From Selaginella tamariscina (lineage: Eukaryota; Streptophyta; Lycopodiopsida; Selaginellales; Selaginellaceae), in assembly GCA_003024785.1 (NCBI GenBank), contig PUQB01000068.1, positions 1 to 64,000 of the forward strand: a DNA stretch of 64,000 bases, written 5' to 3'. Below are positions 42,886-55,209 of the stretch, one piece after another. Made by a program: the position numbers and the translations under genes. Every line of letters begins with the position of its first letter. The stretch's first letter is position 1. The notes under the pieces are model-generated. The model was not told the DNA's origin and did not search any database. It was given only the letters and a program-made list of their open reading frames with translations.

Positions 42886-44104
42886 ATGCTTGCGGCAATG
42901 ACATTCCCCGTCAGGAACCAGATGGTTACGTTCAAGGCGAAGAGGGTCGTGAGCATTCCGTACAGGGAGCTCGGTTGTTCTGGTGAGGATTATGTCAAGG
43001 AAATAGAGCGTGTTGTTCGTGTTTCATTTCCCGATTCGTCGAGGATAGAGTACTTGGGAGACGGTAGCTGGAGGTCTGAGCTCAAGCCCATCACCTTCTT
43101 CAATGTCTCTGCAACGCCAGTGTGTTATCTCAGGCAAGTCAAGTGTGGTGTGTGTGTGTGTGATTCTATATATACACTCGCATCATGTGTGTTTACACGC
43201 ATAGCTCTTTTGAAGTTAAACAGCATAATGAGACTCATATGCGTGAAACTGCACTCGCACGCACACATGATACTTGTATACATGTTATATACTTTGACAC
43301 ACAATCTCTCCCTCTCTCCTTCATACACACGTGTGTTGTGTGCACTTGGTAAACTTGTTCCCACACATATCTCACACGTATATGTTTTGTTGAATATATG
43401 TCTGTAGTGTTGAAAGTTGCCTGTTGGTTGTCACTTTGCGAGAATACATAACATCGTGTACAGTTCCACAGACGTGGCCTCCCCCACGCCCTTTTTTGAA
43501 ATACTTTAATAATATAACATTTTATAAACATAAGATATATCGTTACAAGTATACATGCTGTTATACACCTTGAACAAGTACGTGTGACATTTTCAAACTC
43601 TAGTTTGATAACGTCAGAATGTTAGCCTGTGCTTCTCTTTCTATATAACACACACATACAGAGCGTTATGAATTTTGATTGCAGGGTATATTATAAGCAA
43701 TCGGGGAAGGTGTTGCAGTTAGAGTCAGATAAGCTGGTACTGGAGTTCATAGGCTTCCCACCAGGTGTAGAAGACTTAAACTTCAATTCTCACTTTGCAG
43801 GAGACTTACGTAGCTCACAATCGAAACACAGTAAGCTATAACGTATATCCATCATAATACTACCGTATATACATAACGCATCCTCTCTCTCTCTCTCTCA
43901 TATAATACATATTGCAGAGGATGCGGTTAGTCGGTTTTATGGCTGGTTTACTGGGACTTGAGTGTGAGCTACCATTACCTTCTCACTGATGCCTGAGGGG
44001 ATTGTGGTGCCTGTTGGGGATGGGATTCTAGAGAGGATATTGGGGCAATGGAGAACGCCTTGCTCAAGGGGCTTGTTACAGATTACAAGGGTGGTGTGGC
44101 ATGA
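42886..44104 (+). CDS. Possible DUF1997-like (plastid/cyanobacterial-type) protein, 3 exons, frame-damaged
   Basis: Exons 42886-43133, 43685-43830 and 43918-44104. Exon 1 reads MTFPVRNQMVTFKAKRVVSI then VRVSFPDSSRIEYLGDGSWR, a lipid-binding-like beta pattern. Exon 2 has VYYKQSGKVLQLESDKLVLE. Exon 3 includes SLMPEGIVVPVGDGILERIL. In the next frame it has ALLKGLVTDYKGGVA and stop, resembling the C-terminal helix of DUF1997 proteins (LL-x-L-x-x-DY). Intron 1 uses a GC donor (CTCAG^GCAAGT). Exon 3 contains TGA codons at about 43961 and a one-base frame change near 44047, so it is either mis-sequenced or a pseudogene. DUF1997 proteins of plants are mostly predicted plastidial and of unknown function. 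The family call is tentative. Confidence 0.45.
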
Positions 44105-47100
44105 AGGCACAGGATAAAAGCAACAGCAGCTACAACAGGCAAGTGTAACAACTTTGTTATAACTTTCTGTCTTTCATATATATTATGCTTGTATATGTAC
44201 GAGGCTTGTATATAGCTATGTTCGATTAACAACCTTATTATTATACTTACTTCTTATGAAACCGACTCCTGTACTTCACTCTATCACATAGAGTATGGTT
44301 TTTACGTCATTCTTAGTATAGTTGTGTGATAGCACTAACGCGCGCACGCACGCACACATAAGGCGGTTAACTATATATTTGGTATACTTTGCCTTCAGTT
44401 GTAAGCAAGAAAAATAAGTTGATAACAATATAACTGAACAGCAAGTACTTAACTACCATTTAACGTAAAGTTAATAATAAGTTATCCTCTTAGATAAATA
44501 AACCTTGTAGTTTACATGAGCAGCACGTACGTATTATAAATACATTATTATTTATATATTTTTATAGCATCTTTTAACCCATTGTTTATTCAAACCACAG
44601 TCCATTGTATTGTATTAAAAATAAACTAAGTACAATGCACTTGTATTGTAAGACTGGAGGCTACATATATTTTAGATATTTTAAACCTTACTATTTTAAC
44701 ATAAAAAACAAATAAAAACGTGTTTCATGCTAATATAATTAGTAAAACGATTAAATTCTCTACTAAAATTTAAACTTAATTTATATTCGTGTAAAATTTA
44801 GATAAGATTAATAGGATATTCCCTACACATGCTCCCTTATTTATTTGCTTCATGCATGCATGTATGGCCATACATCCATGGCATACATACTTGCATACAT
44901 TTACATGGACCCGCCGGCCGATCCGGGGACCCGCTTTCAGTTGTCCGGTCGATCGGAATGTCACTTAATTATTCCGTAGAATATTCTTTTTACTTCAATA
45001 TTTTATACCGACTGTTTGTGTGAAAAGAATCTTATATCATTGCGATTGAAACAACCTCTTTAGCTAGACACTAGCATGTCAGTCAAGCATCCATATACAA
45101 ACAAAAGGAACCCCTTAAACTCCCTTAAACTCAACTAAACACCGTTATACCATCTGTACTTTATAAAATGTTAAATTTAGTGGCAATTTCTAACCCATAT
45201 ATATTATAATAAGTTCTCAGTGACGTCACCTTTATTATATATACCTTGTATTGCGTGTGTTACAGGTTGACTACTGAAGTCTTTTAGTTGACTGTTTGAA
45301 TTCAACGCATATACACCTTATATATTTGTATGTGCATGTATACATTTATGTATATGTACTGGGTGTTGAATATTGAATAGAATATTCAAAGCGGAAAGAA
45401 CCTGAAAAGCTGGCGAGTTTAACAACCTAAGTAACAAAGAATATTCTCATACATAGTTGACCTCCGCGGTTCTTTTAATGCTGGCCTACCGGGGAGAACA
45501 CGTGTAAGGTCCTGCGACGTCAGCAAAGCTGCTGAAGTGGGGCTTTCGCTGCTTTTTCTTTCACAATCCCTGCTGCCAGAAATGCGACAGTGACTCCACG
45601 TCCATTTTGCCGTGCCTAACTACGACACACCTTGTGTGTCATATATATATTTTATATACAGCCATACACACACGCGCATATTGTGTGTGTGTAGATATAT
45701 ATATATATATATGTGTCCTTGTTGAGGAGTAAAATCCCACATATCCCGAGTTTGATAGCATGTCACTTACGCACGTTTCGACAAGGGCAAAGGGCAAAAG
45801 ATGGGAAAAGGGCACCTAATATATTAAAGGGCAGACACTGTCCACGAATTCGTGGTGATCTATTTGCTTGCACTTCGGGAGTGAATTGGGATTCTGTCGT
45901 GTTCCATGTGTGTGTGAACATATACATATACACAAACTGTGTTTACGTCAGACATTGAATAATATCACACAGGCACAACTTCAGACTTGCCTTCTACAAT
46001 AGGGATGGGTTGTTAGATTGAATGTAACGTTAAAACATATTAAATATTATTCTTAGTAATTAATAATATAATATGTTAAAAATGTTAATTAAGAATTCTC
46101 ATGTTTTAAGTACGTGCTTTGTATGCCACCAAAATTCTATAATAATTGTTCAGATACATTAGAAACAAAAAATGTGTGTTATTAACAATGTTATTAATAA
46201 TTGGTTCTCAATATTTTACAAGGCACTGTGACACATACGTATTTCAAACTGCATATGTGTGTAGATATATCACGTCTAGGACCACGCTGAAAAGACGTAG
46301 AAGACGGTGTTAATTAATAAGAGCACGTAATGTATGTAAATCTTGGGTAGAATATATGGACATGAAGATTGCCATCTTATGTACGTAACTTATACCACCT
46401 CTAGATATTGTGTGTGTGTGTGTGTGTGCGTGTGTGATGCATATCCTTAATGTTTTCAATTTTGAATTAACTCTAAGACTCCTATACAACTGCATTACCA
46501 ACAACACACAACAGTATACACAATTGCACATGTATATCCTTGTAGAATACATATATGTATATACTGAAGTGTATAAAAACGTGTATGTGCACATGAATGT
46601 GTATATATAGGACCACGGCGAAAGACATTGATAGTTGGAGGACATTGACATTTCTATAATATCGACAAAAATTTGGAGAGCTTCAATTCATACGACAAAA
46701 AGGGGGGGAAGCATTTAAATTCAAAAAGATTCCACCGAATGTTCCACATATCCCTATCAGGTTTGGTGAAAGTAAATTCTGGGTAAATGTAAAAACTTTT
46801 CTTTTGGTGAATGAATGTAAACGGATTAGTGTGTCAGTTAGCATGTATCTGCAGAAAGTTCATGTTCGTACTTGCCCTAATTGCCACCTTTTCTAGGGTT
46901 AATAATTTATAAAATGTATATCATATATCACATTTATACGCGTCATTTTCAGTATACAAAAGAACAGTCTACATTTCCAGATCCATCATGACAGCGGCTT
47001 TGTTCCTTCCATACACATCCCCTAGCATGTCCGTACCGTTAATTTTACGGACACTTAAAATGTTTAATTAATTAACATTACTCTGTAACTTAAACGTTTA

Positions 47101-47939
47101 TACGTAAGAATATGCTGATGGAATATGCGGGATTTAAAACGGGATTAGCGGGCAAATCAAATAGGATTATGGCGGGCTAATGTATTGAGTGTATATAATG
47201 CGTAATAACCGAATTGATTAATTAAGGGGATGGTGGGCTAGTGGTGGTAGAAAGGCAAATTTGTCCGGTCCCAAAAATGCGGAATTATGTCGCTGCCTCA
47301 GAAGGGAATGTAGTATAAGACAGACCCATCATCATTGTCCAAATATGGCCAGTGTACGTACTTCATACCCTATGGGCCACATTCTGTACGAACATGTATA
47401 TGTATGCCCCAAAATCGTATGGGAGTCATCAGGTGGCATGGCCCATGATGATATGATCATGCATGTATCATCATCGTGAATGATGATACAAAGAAAGGCT
47501 GCGAAAGAAGAAGCTTCTTATTGCTTCTTGTTCTTCTTTGTGTTCTTCACAATGAAGCCCTAGGTGTCTGCTCTTGTTCTTACAATGTGCGCCTTCTTGC
47601 TCTTCGTTCCCGCCAGGGTGCCTTGATTTCCTCGATTGATTCTCATGAAGCGGAAGAAGAATGCAGGAGCTGGATTAGGCGCTGATTCAACCAAGGTAGA
47701 GTTCGATTTCTGAAGAAAAATCGCATTTTGTTCTGCAAGATCATCACCCGATTAACAAGCACTGCGCAATCTTCATGGAGGCGAAAATCCGGACAAGAAT
47801 CTGAAGAGGAGCATTCAAAATACCAGCTTCTTCAAAATATCTTCATCGGAGTATTCAACATTTCAGCGTCCTCTGGAAATCTGAAGCGCGACACTCAGGA
47901 GAGGAAGAACCTGCAAGATCGAAAATATCTAAGCGATTC
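44105..47939. other. Long intergenic region, no gene seen
   Basis: Contains scattered CA/TG runs (44340, 45665, 46410), AT-rich blocks, a GC-rich patch at 44908-44960 with an inverted GACCCGCCGG/CCGATCCGGGG arrangement, and a plausible regulatory and 5' UTR zone of the MYB gene from about 47500. The string TCATCATCGTGAATGATGAT at 47468-47487 is a short imperfect palindrome. Several open frames of 60-115 codons look random. Confidence 0.5.
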
Positions 47940-50900
47940 ATGGAAAGCAGTGAAGATCGTTCATCGGCTTCAGGTGGAGGTGGAGCAGCGGTAACCTCTT
48001 CGTCTTCACTGAGCACGACGACGCTCAAGAAGGGGCCGTGGACGTCCGCGGAGGATTCAATCCTTGTGGCGTATGTGCAGAAGCATGGCGAGGGTAACTG
48101 GAACAACGTGCAGAAGCAATCAGGGCTGTTCCGCTGCGGGAAGAGCTGCAGGCTCCGCTGGGCAAATCATCTCCGACCGAATCTCAAGAAAGGCGCCTTC
48201 ACTCCTGAAGAAGAACGCTTGATCATTGAGCTCCATGCCAAGCTCGGTAACAAATGGGCACGCATGGCTACGCAGGTGCATATAAAATTCTACCTTTCTT
48301 TCTTGTTCTTCCTGTTCTTGCTTGAAATTTCATTGCATTTCATAGATTTTTGCGTTTTTAGAGATCCTTTGTGAAGCTGTCTGGTTGCACGGATTTTCTA
48401 GCAGTTCAAATGTTATTATGTTATGTGTTTCCGATTTCTTGGGAGGCATGTCTTGTTTGCCAAGAACTCATTTTATAGAAACTTCCGGTCGCATTTCATG
48501 CTGACAGAATCTCTCAAATTGATTTTTTTTTAATCTGACACTGTTTGGTGGGCTTCTTGGGTTTTCATCCTCCTGCATATTTCTTACACATCTGTTCTTG
48601 GATAGCTTCCGGGACGTACGGACAACGAGATAAAGAACTACTGGAACACACGGATTAAGAGAAGACAGCGTGCCGGTCTTCCTGTGTATCCACCAGACAT
48701 CCAAGCCGCCATTTCAAGCTCGAACAACAATAACTCCCTGAGCACGAGCACAAATACAAATCCAACAGCAGCCGGATCCTTTTACGGAGGTTTCAACCTT
48801 CTGGGCAGCAAGTTCGGATCGAATTCCGAAAAACCAACTTCGGAATTTCATGGGTTTACACTTCAGTCACTGCAGCAGCAAGGAATGGGAACGAGTCTGG
48901 CCCTTTTACAAGCTTCTTCGACCGGAAGCTCGTCCGAATGCTGTGCAGCAGAGGAAACATGGAGCGCAAGCAGAGGATTCGAGCATCACCATCGTCAGCT
49001 CGGGCTCGTTCCTCATCTGGGTACCTCGCCACTTTTCTTGCAAGACGAGAACGAGCTGGCTTACGAGGTGCGTCCGAGTGACACCAACAGTTTCTTCCTC
49101 ACAGGTACTCCAAACAGTACTACCGAGATAGACCACCACCGTTCGGTAAACAATAATGGGTTCTTCCTCACCGCTACTAGTAGCAGTACCGAGATAGAAA
49201 ACCACCATGTTCCAAGTAACAATAATGGGTTCTTCATCACAGGTACTACTAAAACCCGTAGTGCAATAGAACACCACCATGGTTCGGGTATCCACAACAG
49301 GTTCTTCCTCACAGGTACTATTAGCAACAACGATGGTGGTGACGGTAATGGGTCGTTTGTCAACACAAGTTCAGGCACGAGGTCTTTGGTGATAGCTGAG
49401 CATCATCAGGATCTTAAGCTGGAGCTCCCTTCAAGCCAGTTGTCTACGGAGTCGAGTGATTCTGCAATCACTACCCCCGGCTCCGTGATCAACAGTCCAA
49501 ATCGTTTCAAGGAGAATGCAATCACCTCGGGCAAGAACCACAGAAGCAATGGTTTGACCCTGCTGGAGGCCTACAACAAGCTTAAGGCCGATCACGGCAG
49601 CGAGGAGACGTTCTCTCTGCAGTCTATGCATCTATTCAACTTGCAGCAGCATCAACTCCGTAAGTGTGTGTCGCGTGTACGTGTTTGTGTATGTGTGTTG
49701 TTTTACTAGATTAACTTCGTGCATTCTGCATACTCTACACATGTTTTAAAGCTTGTATTTCTGTTGTTTGTTCATTATATTTTCTTTGAGTTATTTAACT
49801 CTTGCCTGCCAAGTGAAAGCCGACAGTTCCAATTCTTTTGGCTCCTTGCATTGAGATGGTTACTCTTAATTGCCTTTCCTCTCAAACTCGTGCTGTCATG
49901 TGTTATTTTCTCTTCTTTGCAATTTCATTATCTCATTTAATAGTAGTTCTTAAACTTGTGTTCCCCTTTGTGGTTTGTTACAGTGTGTGTGTCTGGACAT
50001 GTGTACATGCATCCTTGCATACATATATATCCATGTAGACATAACATTATGCTGCCTTTGTTTGAGGGAACATTTGTGTATATACATATAGGTATATTTA
50101 TGTATGAAGACCATATATCTGTGTCATGGAGGATAAAACACTACGTAAGTAGATACGTATTTTCACGGTGTGCATTTATGCACGACACACATAATGCACC
50201 TGCCTAACAAGTATTGACATATGTATACATACATATAGCGCGACATAAATACACCAGACACGCGCACGCACTACTATGTGTTGTAACACGCACTACTATA
50301 TTCAAATGACGCACATATACAATCTGTGTGCATATATGCAGTCTCTCATACGCACGTCATATGTATAGATTGGTTCTTACACCATATGCGTATAACACTG
50401 TATACACACACAGACACGCTAGTCTGTGTGTGTGTGCTCGTGCGTGATGCGTGCAAGTGTGTGATATAATAAGCTGTGTGTTTCTACAGGGAATACGGTA
50501 AAGCACGAGGAGGCAATGCAGCAACAGGCAAGCCACTACACAAATGGAGAAGTGATGTCAGCGTTGCTACACGGGGATCACCATCCAACGGCTGGTAGCA
50601 ACACACACAGCACGAATCCCACCTTGCAAGACCCCGAATGGTACCCACACGAACCCATGTACATAATGGACTACCACATTGCACCAGAAACAGGTAAGAA
50701 TAGCAGGCTACACATTGAACATTATGGCGAGGCACCGGTTGGGGATTCTACGGGACTTGTGGGAATTGTTGGGGACAGCAGACAAGCCCAGTTCTTCCCG
50801 GCAGTCACACACAGGGGAATAACTGGGAACTCAGTTCATGCTGCTCGTGGAACAACATGCCCGGAGCTTGTCAGATTGGGGATTATAATCCCTCACTCGG

Positions 50901-51238
50901 GGATTGCCGGTCCATTAATTGTCTCCCGGAGCAGATTATCTATTAAACAACAAGATTCGTGGACACTAGATTTTTATTACTTATATAGTATACTTGTAAC
51001 TTGTTATTTTATTTTCAAGTTAACAATATGCTTACATAGTAATAATACTTCTCTCCTTTTTTTTCTGCATGTATGTAAGCCATTTATTTGCCACCTTTTC
51101 TTCTTATATTCTTTAGTACGTCGCCATTTCTCTGTACCCATACGGTTAATATATTTCTCATCCAAGAATGTTTCGACGTCGGATTTGAACTGCATCAGTT
51201 CTTGTGACGGATCAGATTGTTCTTTCGATTCAAAATAA
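47940..51238 (+). CDS. GAMYB: GAMYB-type R2R3-MYB transcription factor, 3 exons
   Basis: Exons 47940-48275, 48606-49659 and 50490 onward. R2 begins [20 protein letters not shown] with [20 protein letters not shown] and [17 protein letters not shown]3 continues [25 protein letters not shown], then after the intron [20 protein letters not shown] and [13 protein letters not shown], the GAMYB (Myb33/65) signature. The regulatory region has N/T/S-rich stretches with four repeated NGFFLTGT-like units (about 49090-49330), and [13 protein letters not shown] encoded by a miR159/319-like site. GAMYB activates GA-dependent genes in anther and tapetum of seed plants, and spore and male-organ development in non-seed plants. 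The last exon reads sensibly to about 50950 ([10 protein letters not shown]). The frame then continues 95 codons of hydrophobic, AT-rich sequence to 51238, antisense to a transposon-like frame. The natural end may therefore be displaced by an insertion. Confidence 0.93.
49420..49440 (+). promoter_or_regulatory. miR159/319-type target site in GAMYB
   Basis: The 20-base core TGGAGCTCCCTTCAAGCCAG (then T) matches the conserved plant miR159 target TGGAGCTCCCTTCATTCCAA (then T) at all but three positions. It lies in the codons for LELPSSQ, the same place as in angiosperm GAMYBs. Family knowledge: cleavage by miR159 (or the related miR319 in non-seed plants) limits GAMYB expression. Confidence 0.88.
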
Positions 51239-51396
51239 GTCTCCCATGCGTCGACTCTAGAGCTAGAAACAACATTTAGCTCTAGGGCCTGACCTTGAGT
51301 AGGAAGGTCATTCTTATCATCCGAATGTATGACATACATTGTACCTCCACAGCATCCCTGCACGCCCTCCGTCTCACTCGCATATGCAGCCTGCAT
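51004..51396 (-). CDS. Unknown Lys-rich frame next to the transposon
   Basis: 130 codons, leftward. I do not recognise a domain. The N-terminal half is acidic ([37 protein letters not shown]) and the C-terminal half strongly basic ([30 protein letters not shown]). The composition is more protein-like than the antisense MYB tail. It may be an exon of the transposon unit that begins to its right, separated from it by 550 bp of AT-rich DNA. Confidence 0.35.
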   Translation of the reverse strand: MQAAYASETEGVQGCCGGTMYVIHSDDKNDLPTQGQALELNVVSSSRVDAWETYFESKEQSDPSQELMQFKSDVETFLDEKYINRMGTEKWRRTKEYKKKRWQINGLHTCRKKRREVLLLCKHIVNLKIK

Positions 51397-51399
51397 CCC

Positions 51400-51947
51400 T
51401 CTTAGAACTGTCGTAGCTACTGTAGAAACATTGCGAAGTTTGCAGCGGACTTATTCATCTCTTTCAGTGATGCAAGTTGTAACTAAAATGGGCATTGCTA
51501 TAGTCCCATTTCTTAATAATTAGCAATTTTAGCTATTTAATTAGCATTTTCTAATATTAAAGGAATATTCTTTAGAATATATGTTTGAAAAAGAATATTC
51601 TTTAGAATATTCTATTTTGTATTCTACCCTTTAATACATTATAAAAAATATTAATTATTATAATATATTATATAATATATTGCCTAATATAACAATTAAG
51701 GAAGAGCATAAGAGGTACATTATATAAATATTGATGTTGTTATTAAAATATTAATATTTAAATATAACATTATTAATTAAAAATTTGTAGTAGTAATAAT
51801 ATATATATAAATCCTATAATAATATAGTCAATCTTCCATATCATTTTTTAAATTTATATAGTTAAGTATACAATTTGGTACTATTATTAAAGAGTTTATA
51901 ATAATTATGAATATTAAATATATGATATTTTTAATTTTGTAATTGCT
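51400..51947. other. AT-rich non-coding DNA
   Basis: Very AT-rich with TTCTTTAGAATAT repeats near 51570-51620. No gene is seen. It could be an intron or the 3' flank of the transposase gene. Confidence 0.5.
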
Positions 51948-54900
51948 TTAAGCTTCAGAAAACATACATTCCCTTGCAGTTTTGTTAATCGTGACTTTAT
52001 CAACGCTTCTTGACATCCACCCATATCGAATGGATTTAACATTTATAAAACATGCTGGGTCTTTTTGATTGGGAGACCATGTTTTCTCTAGGCATCCATT
52101 ATATCTTTCGCTCTCCTTCTCGTGTCGCCTTTTTTGTGGTTTGAACCATGCAACCTTAACAATACTATTTTTTGTGATTACTTCAGGTGTGTCGATAATT
52201 TGACCCATCCAAATAGGCTGATTATATGACGCATCTGGAGTAATGAGAACCATCATTAGTTTTTGAAGATCCTTGCAGCAATCAAAGTATGCTTTAGGTT
52301 TTTGGTTCCTTTGTCCAACAAAGTGTGGGGTTTGCACTTCCACATCACTACTGGCTTCTATGTCGTCTGTGCTCAGTGATGTCATTTCAATCTCCTCTCG
52401 CCACCTTGTTTTAGGCCAAAAGGGTGTTGCAATTCTGTACTTGTGACAGTAGGCCCTTCCAACTCTCGAACAACAGTCTCCCAATAGTTGACCACATGCT
52501 TATATAGTTCTGAGTAACCAGTTGCCTTATCAGAATTCTTTGGCATCGATTTTTGAACCCATGCCACATATTTTTTGATGCCATCAATAATAACCTCTTG
52601 TTCCTTGAGCTGGGCACTCAATGGAATAGGGTCTGGTTGTCCTTCTGGGAGAAGTGGCTTTCCATCCTCTCCACTTTTGAAGAGCATTAAGCCCTCTTTC
52701 GGTAACCACTCCTGCTCTGATGGCCGTAACTTGTACTGCATAATAGGTATACCATCTCGTATGGAGAAAAAGAATTGTAGCGGCACAAGGTGACCAACTA
52801 AAGAATCACTCCCTTCTTTTATATACTCCTTGAGAAATTTTTTGAAGTCTGGCACCTCAGTCACAAGCAAAGCACAACTTTTTTTGGAGATGCAATTTTC
52901 AAAAAGATTCATCATATGCGGTAAGGTAAGTGCACTTGTCCTTTTTGTAGAGTTGGAGACCTTGCTGAAGAACGCATCAATATCTTCATGAGTGTGACCA
53001 ACCATAAGGAAACTGAGCGTGATTGTTTCAAACACACCTTTGGCAACAAGCATTGACAAGTATGCTAGCACATATCTAGAAAATAAAAGTAAGTATGAGC
53101 TTGAGAAACCCTTAAGTAAAATGATTTACCTATTTTTGTTCTCGCCTGCACAATTATCCATCTGTAAAAGCAAATGACGAGGAAGCTTATTTGATGTTGA
53201 GGACACATGTACACTATTTGAGCTAGATCCCTCCACTGAACCTGAACTCTCAACAGGGCCATCTGTTTTTTGTGCAGGGTTTGACAATGCCTCTCATATT
53301 CCCAAGTAGCCTCAAGTGCAGACGTGTTCATGAGAGCATTATGTAAAGGTTGAAGGTGTTGTTTCTTCACTTTGAGATCACTGATAGGACTTGTCTGTGA
53401 GTGGGCTTCAAGGTTTCTGAAACACATGGCTAACGACCCAATAGTGAAATTGGAGTCGCTAGACCAATGTGGAAGTGAAAAGTGTCCATATGACTCACAA
53501 CCGTGTCCATGTGTTAGCACACCTGTCAATGAAATCGGAAGTTTCATGACATTTCCAAGGCACTTTGGTGTTGCAAAGAGCTTTGGAATGCTGGTCTTTG
53601 AATGATCCATCTTGTCATGGATCAAGCACAGGTACTCTGATGGGCGTGACACAGAAAGCATGCGGTGTGCATAGTACTGAGACCGGCAAGTTTGTTGTGC
53701 AATCATGTGGGCCTCCATCTTTTTGAATGGTAGTGATCTCCACCAAGGTTTTTGCACAAGCCTCTGCAGCCTTCAATGATGTACAAGTGTCACACTTAGA
53801 AAAGCTAGAGTGTTTTGCAATCTCCACATCCTTAAAATGAGTATTCCATATGTTGTTGAAGGTACCAGTGCAGATTGCTTGGAGCCCCATCAAACTGAGG
53901 CACTTGTTCACATGTTCACACAGTTTCAATTGAGTGTAGATTGAAGGAAAACCTTGAGATTTTCCCTGACCCCTGCATTTGTGGTTCGGCATTTGTGAGG
54001 CATCCTGTCTGCATTTGCTTCCACAAAAGCCTTGAGTATCTCTATGGCTGCCATGATGTGAGAGCGGGTTTTGACCAAGCAGTGTTCCCATGAACTGAGG
54101 TTCGCGCTCCATCTAGCCACTCATCCCTCCGACGGTAGAACGTGGTCTTTGGGATCCCGTATATACTGTACCAAGCTTTGAAGCAGATGGCCACCTTATT
54201 AAATACCATGGATGTACTCTGATAACCTGTGTCCGAGGCCATTCCATCAATACACCCAGTTAGTGCAGCATATACAAACTCATGCCTTTGCTTTTGGGTG
54301 AGCATACGAAAGACATGTCTACATTGGGTAATTTCATTCCGGTCTGCCATCTGACAACACTTCTTCTTGCAACAGTCAATCGTGGAAATGCTCGTAACAC
54401 TTTCGGAAGATGTAGGATCCATCTTTACCCTCTTGCTGAAACTTGCAGGGGAAGATCTACAACCCATGAATCGCCTTTTTCTTACAATAGGACCAATGCA
54501 AGGAACCTCTTCAAATATGAGTTGTTCTTCCGGGTTGTTATTATTGAAATCCAACCCAGAATATGTTGAACCATCTTGCCGTCTTAATTCAGATGTTCGC
54601 CACCTCACGAGGGATCCAGGATACAATGTGCCATTAGGTGAAACCTCTGTCACAACTACACCCACGAAGTCGGACCCTAGTTTCTCTTCTGACACTGCTT
54701 CCATTGGATTTATAGCTGTGATGATGCCTCTTCCGACTTCAATCTCACGAAGAAAGAGAATCACCTCATCCATCACAGCAGGCAAGCCATCATCTGGTAA
54801 ACTCGTGCTACTATTTGTTTGTGACTCTGCATATTCTGTGTCAGCCTTGACTTCATCCAAATTCCACAATACAGGAGAACCCTCCTCAAATTCCATTCCC

Positions 54901-55078
54901 AGAACCTCAACATGCTTGTAAATGGTGTTCACCCATACGTACACACAAGATCCTTGGGCAATATTGTGACATGATGCATATTATCTCGAACTTCCAAGTT
55001 CCAGTGCCAACTATCTCGTTGTTCCGAAGAAGACATACTTTATCTCCAGTATTAAACATATTGTCCTGCACATAAATA
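51948..55078 (-). pseudogene. DUF7869-type transposon protein (copy B, full span)
   Basis: This is the complete leftward gene. It starts near 55078 (DNMFNTGDKVCLL), runs through the Cys-rich middle (KCDTCTSLKAAEACAKTLVE at about 53790) to MDNCAGENKN (about 53130-53162), an intron with GTAAAT...CTAG ends, YVLAYLSMLVAKGVFETITL, and FLMVGHTHEDIDAFF (52970-53006). It ends with the basic C-terminus (FKPQKRRHEKES) and stop near 51950. DNC-ENKN plus VGHTHEDID is the core of DUF7869, presumed to be the nuclease-like part of a transposase; its acidic residues are intact. Frame breaks lie at about 54965 and 54995 (one- and two-base losses against copy A), near 54080, 53945, 53720 and 52430. Copy A is broken at different places, so a working ancestor existed. 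Introns indicate it was expressed as a eukaryotic gene. Confidence 0.8.
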
Positions 55079-55209
55079 ATTGTATTATTTATGATATTTT
55101 TATGCAATATTTCTAAGAAATCTGAATTACGGTTACTTAATAATATGCATATGCAATAATACATAATTTATGTTTAGAGATAATATCTCATGTTTGATTA
55201 ATACAACTG

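Noticed and set aside
49061..49378. Leftward frame across the MYB activation region
   Set aside because: Antisense of a repeated NGFFLTGT-encoding stretch inside a well-supported MYB exon.
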